Assembly: GCA_031277685.1 (NCBI GenBank)
Contig: JAITLV010000298.1
Location: forward strand, 33,081 to 97,080
DNA: 64,000 nucleotides
Direction: 5' to 3'
From: Sphingobacterium sp.
GTDB taxonomy: Bacteria; Bacteroidota; Bacteroidia; Sphingobacteriales; Sphingobacteriaceae
Positions 62,900 to 64,000 of this stretch are shown in pieces. The notes under the pieces are model-generated. The model ran no database searches and was not told where the DNA came from. It saw only the letters and a program-made list of their open reading frames with translations. The position numbers were made by a program, and so were the translations under genes. Each line of letters opens with the position of its first letter. Within the stretch, counting starts at the first letter, position 1.

Positions 62900-63646
62900 A
62901 TGAGGGAGAAAACAATCGGAAATTATCAATTAGAAATTTGTTCCAATTCCGTGGCTTCGGCAATAGAAGCAGAAAAGGGTGGAGCAACACGAATAGAGTT
63001 TTGTCAAAACTTGGAGAATGGGGGTACTACACCTTCTTTTGGACAATTGAAATTAGTGCGTGCGCTGGTGAATATCGGTATCCATGTGTTGATTAGACCA
63101 AGAGGTGGAGATTTTCTGTATAGCGAAGAAGAAATACTGGAGATGATCGCTGACATCGAGTTATGTAAGGAACTGGGGATGGATGGAGTTGTCATTGGGG
63201 TGTTGAATGCAGATGGTACCGTAGATAAGCTCAATACAAAACGTTTGGTTGATGCGGCACGTCCCATGCATGTAACTTTTCACCGTGCTTTTGATCGTGT
63301 TGAAGATCCGATTACAGCATTGGAAGATGTTATTGCCTTGGGTATAGATCGTATTTTGACTTCAGGTTTGCGGAACTCAGCTTTATCAGGAGCAGCTTTA
63401 CTGAAACAGCTGATTGAGCAGGCTAAAGGACGTATTGTGATTATGCCTGGTGCTGGAGTCGATGCCTCCAATATTATAACGATCTTGACAGAGACAGAGG
63501 CTATTGCTATACATAGTTCTGCAAAAGTAAGTCAGCCTTCAAAGATGCAATTTTCACAGGATCAGGTTAAGGGAATGGATGAGGCGCAGTGGATGAGCTC
63601 AAAAGAAAAAGTCCACCAAATGGTAGACTTATTAAAAAGCCTTTAA
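62900..63646 (+). CDS. cutC: CutC-family copper homeostasis protein
   Basis: A 248-aa TIM-barrel protein from ATG 62900; the 54 codons upstream in frame are not CutC-like. The family pattern is clear: LEICSNSVASAIEAEKGGATRIEFC (in part), LENGGTTPSFG, HVLIRPRGGDFLYS, FHRAFDRVEDP, RILTSGLRNSA, IMPGAGV and AIHSSAK. CutC proteins are linked to copper tolerance, although their enzyme role remains unclear. Monocistronic here. Confidence 0.9.
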   Translation: MREKTIGNYQLEICSNSVASAIEAEKGGATRIEFCQNLENGGTTPSFGQLKLVRALVNIGIHVLIRPRGGDFLYSEEEILEMIADIELCKELGMDGVVIGVLNADGTVDKLNTKRLVDAARPMHVTFHRAFDRVEDPITALEDVIALGIDRILTSGLRNSALSGAALLKQLIEQAKGRIVIMPGAGVDASNIITILTETEAIAIHSSAKVSQPSKMQFSQDQVKGMDEAQWMSSKEKVHQMVDLLKSL

Positions 63647-63679
63647 AGTATAACTTTAAAGGCTGCTAGTTTCTTTTGC

Positions 63680-63859
63680 TTATTTAGCTTCTGCAGCTAA
63701 TTGATTTAAGATAGCATCGTTTTTAACGATTTGGTTGCTTGCTTTCATTTTTGATCTAGTTCCTAACTCAACGTTAGAACCTAATTTCAAGAACTGAACT
63801 TCAACACGTGAAACAGTTTTATTTCTTCTATCTTTTCTTTTTAAACGTGTAACTCCCAT
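63680..63859 (-). CDS. small basic conserved-type protein (59 aa)
   Basis: A 59-aa basic protein starting MGVTRLKRKDRRNKT and ending LAAEAK. Small proteins with this start are conserved next to tRNA or ribosome-associated genes in Bacteroidetes and have no assigned function. RNA binding is suggested by the N-terminal Lys/Arg run. Too short for the usual gene cut-off but well-formed. It lies just past the 3' end of tRNA-Cys on the same strand. Confidence 0.6.
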   Translation of the reverse strand: MGVTRLKRKDRRNKTVSRVEVQFLKLGSNVELGTRSKMKASNQIVKNDAILNQLAAEAK

Positions 63860-63891
63860 TTTGATAATATTTTTATTGTTTAAATAAAACG

Positions 63892-63962
63892 AGGTCGGAA
63901 GCGGATTCGAACCGCTGTAGGAGGTTTTGCAGACCTCAGCCTAGCCACTCGGCCATCCGACC
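63892..63962 (-). tRNA. tRNA-Cys (GCA)
   Basis: A 71-nt cloverleaf on the minus strand. The acceptor GGTCGGA pairs with TCCGACC, with discriminator U. The anticodon arm GAGGT-CTGCAAA-ACCTC contains GCA. The T arm is CAGCG-GTTCGAAT-CGCTT-type pairing. A TATTTTTG box (complement at 63988-63995) lies upstream. Confidence 0.92.
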
Positions 63963-63987
63963 CTATTTTTTTCCTTTTGAAGGTCTG

Positions 63988-63995
63988 CAAAAATA
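63988..63995 (-). promoter_or_regulatory. -7 box of tRNA-Cys
   Basis: TATTTTTG on the minus strand, an exact TAnnTTTG match 26 bp before the tRNA 5' end. The -33 element would fall at or beyond the end of the window. Confidence 0.45.
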
Positions 63996-64000
63996 AAACT

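Noticed and set aside
1..64000. CRISPR arrays, rRNA genes and complete insertion sequences.
   Set aside because: No regularly spaced repeats, no rRNA-like stretch and no transposase gene with terminal repeats were found on reading.

Overview
The window looks like a chromosome segment of a Bacteroidota bacterium, most likely a Sphingobacteriaceae member such as Sphingobacterium. The support is two SusC/SusD pairs, Bacteroidetes-type promoters (TTG, about 19-21 nt, TAnnTTTG), a CTnDOT-type tra gene set with RteC, many Bacteroidetes exported lipoproteins and moderate to low GC. The genus is an inference.

Positions 1 to about 29,260 form the right-hand part of a CTnDOT-like integrative conjugative element (ICE). 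Its backbone is a RadC-like protein, RteC, a transfer operon (TraD-position protein, TraE, TraF, TraG, three TraI-type exported proteins, TraJ, TraK, TraL, TraM), a histone H1-like protein, a DUF3560 protein and a large inverted-repeat element at 27.3 kb. Integrase, relaxase, coupling protein and TraN-TraQ are not seen in the window. Two cargo blocks sit inside. The first is a minus-strand operon of an HTH-like protein, an AAA/OLD-type ATPase and a PD-(D/E)XK-like protein (2.9-5.0 kb), which looks like a defence module. The second is a cassette at 5.7-13.8 kb with a TlpA-like thioredoxin, SusC, SusD, a DUF6520-like small exported protein, a MauE/DoxX-like membrane protein and an AraC regulator. 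Between the two blocks lies a promoter-equipped, strongly structured RNA candidate (5.2-5.43 kb) with a possible pseudoknot, then a second possible pseudoknot in the leader of the thioredoxin gene.

The ICE ends at a copy of the 3' end of tRNA-Pro (29,257). A 161-bp sequence starting there recurs at 38,168, directly at the 3' end of an intact tRNA-Pro gene, and a shorter remnant lies at 40,099. This suggests repeated island insertion at tRNA-Pro sites. Between the copies lie an erythromycin-esterase-like gene broken by an in-frame stop and a minus-strand RND tripartite efflux operon (TolC, RND pump, adaptor, YHS/TRASH-like lipoprotein) with a Cys/His-rich protein upstream, probably for metal export. 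A PhyH-type dioxygenase lies between the second and third copies.

From 40.1 to 57.6 kb is a polysaccharide utilization-type locus. It has a GntR/periplasmic-binding-type regulator with a palindromic operator candidate, SusC, SusD, a DUF5017 lipoprotein, a large secreted putative glycan-active enzyme, a GH28-like beta-helix enzyme, two SGNH esterases, an FAD oxidoreductase and a sodium/solute symporter. Pectin-type or decorated plant glycans are a reasonable guess for the substrate.

The last 6 kb hold an LRR protein, an exported beta-sandwich protein, a membrane AraC regulator, a DUF1080 protein, an Smr-domain protein, CutC, a small basic protein and tRNA-Cys.
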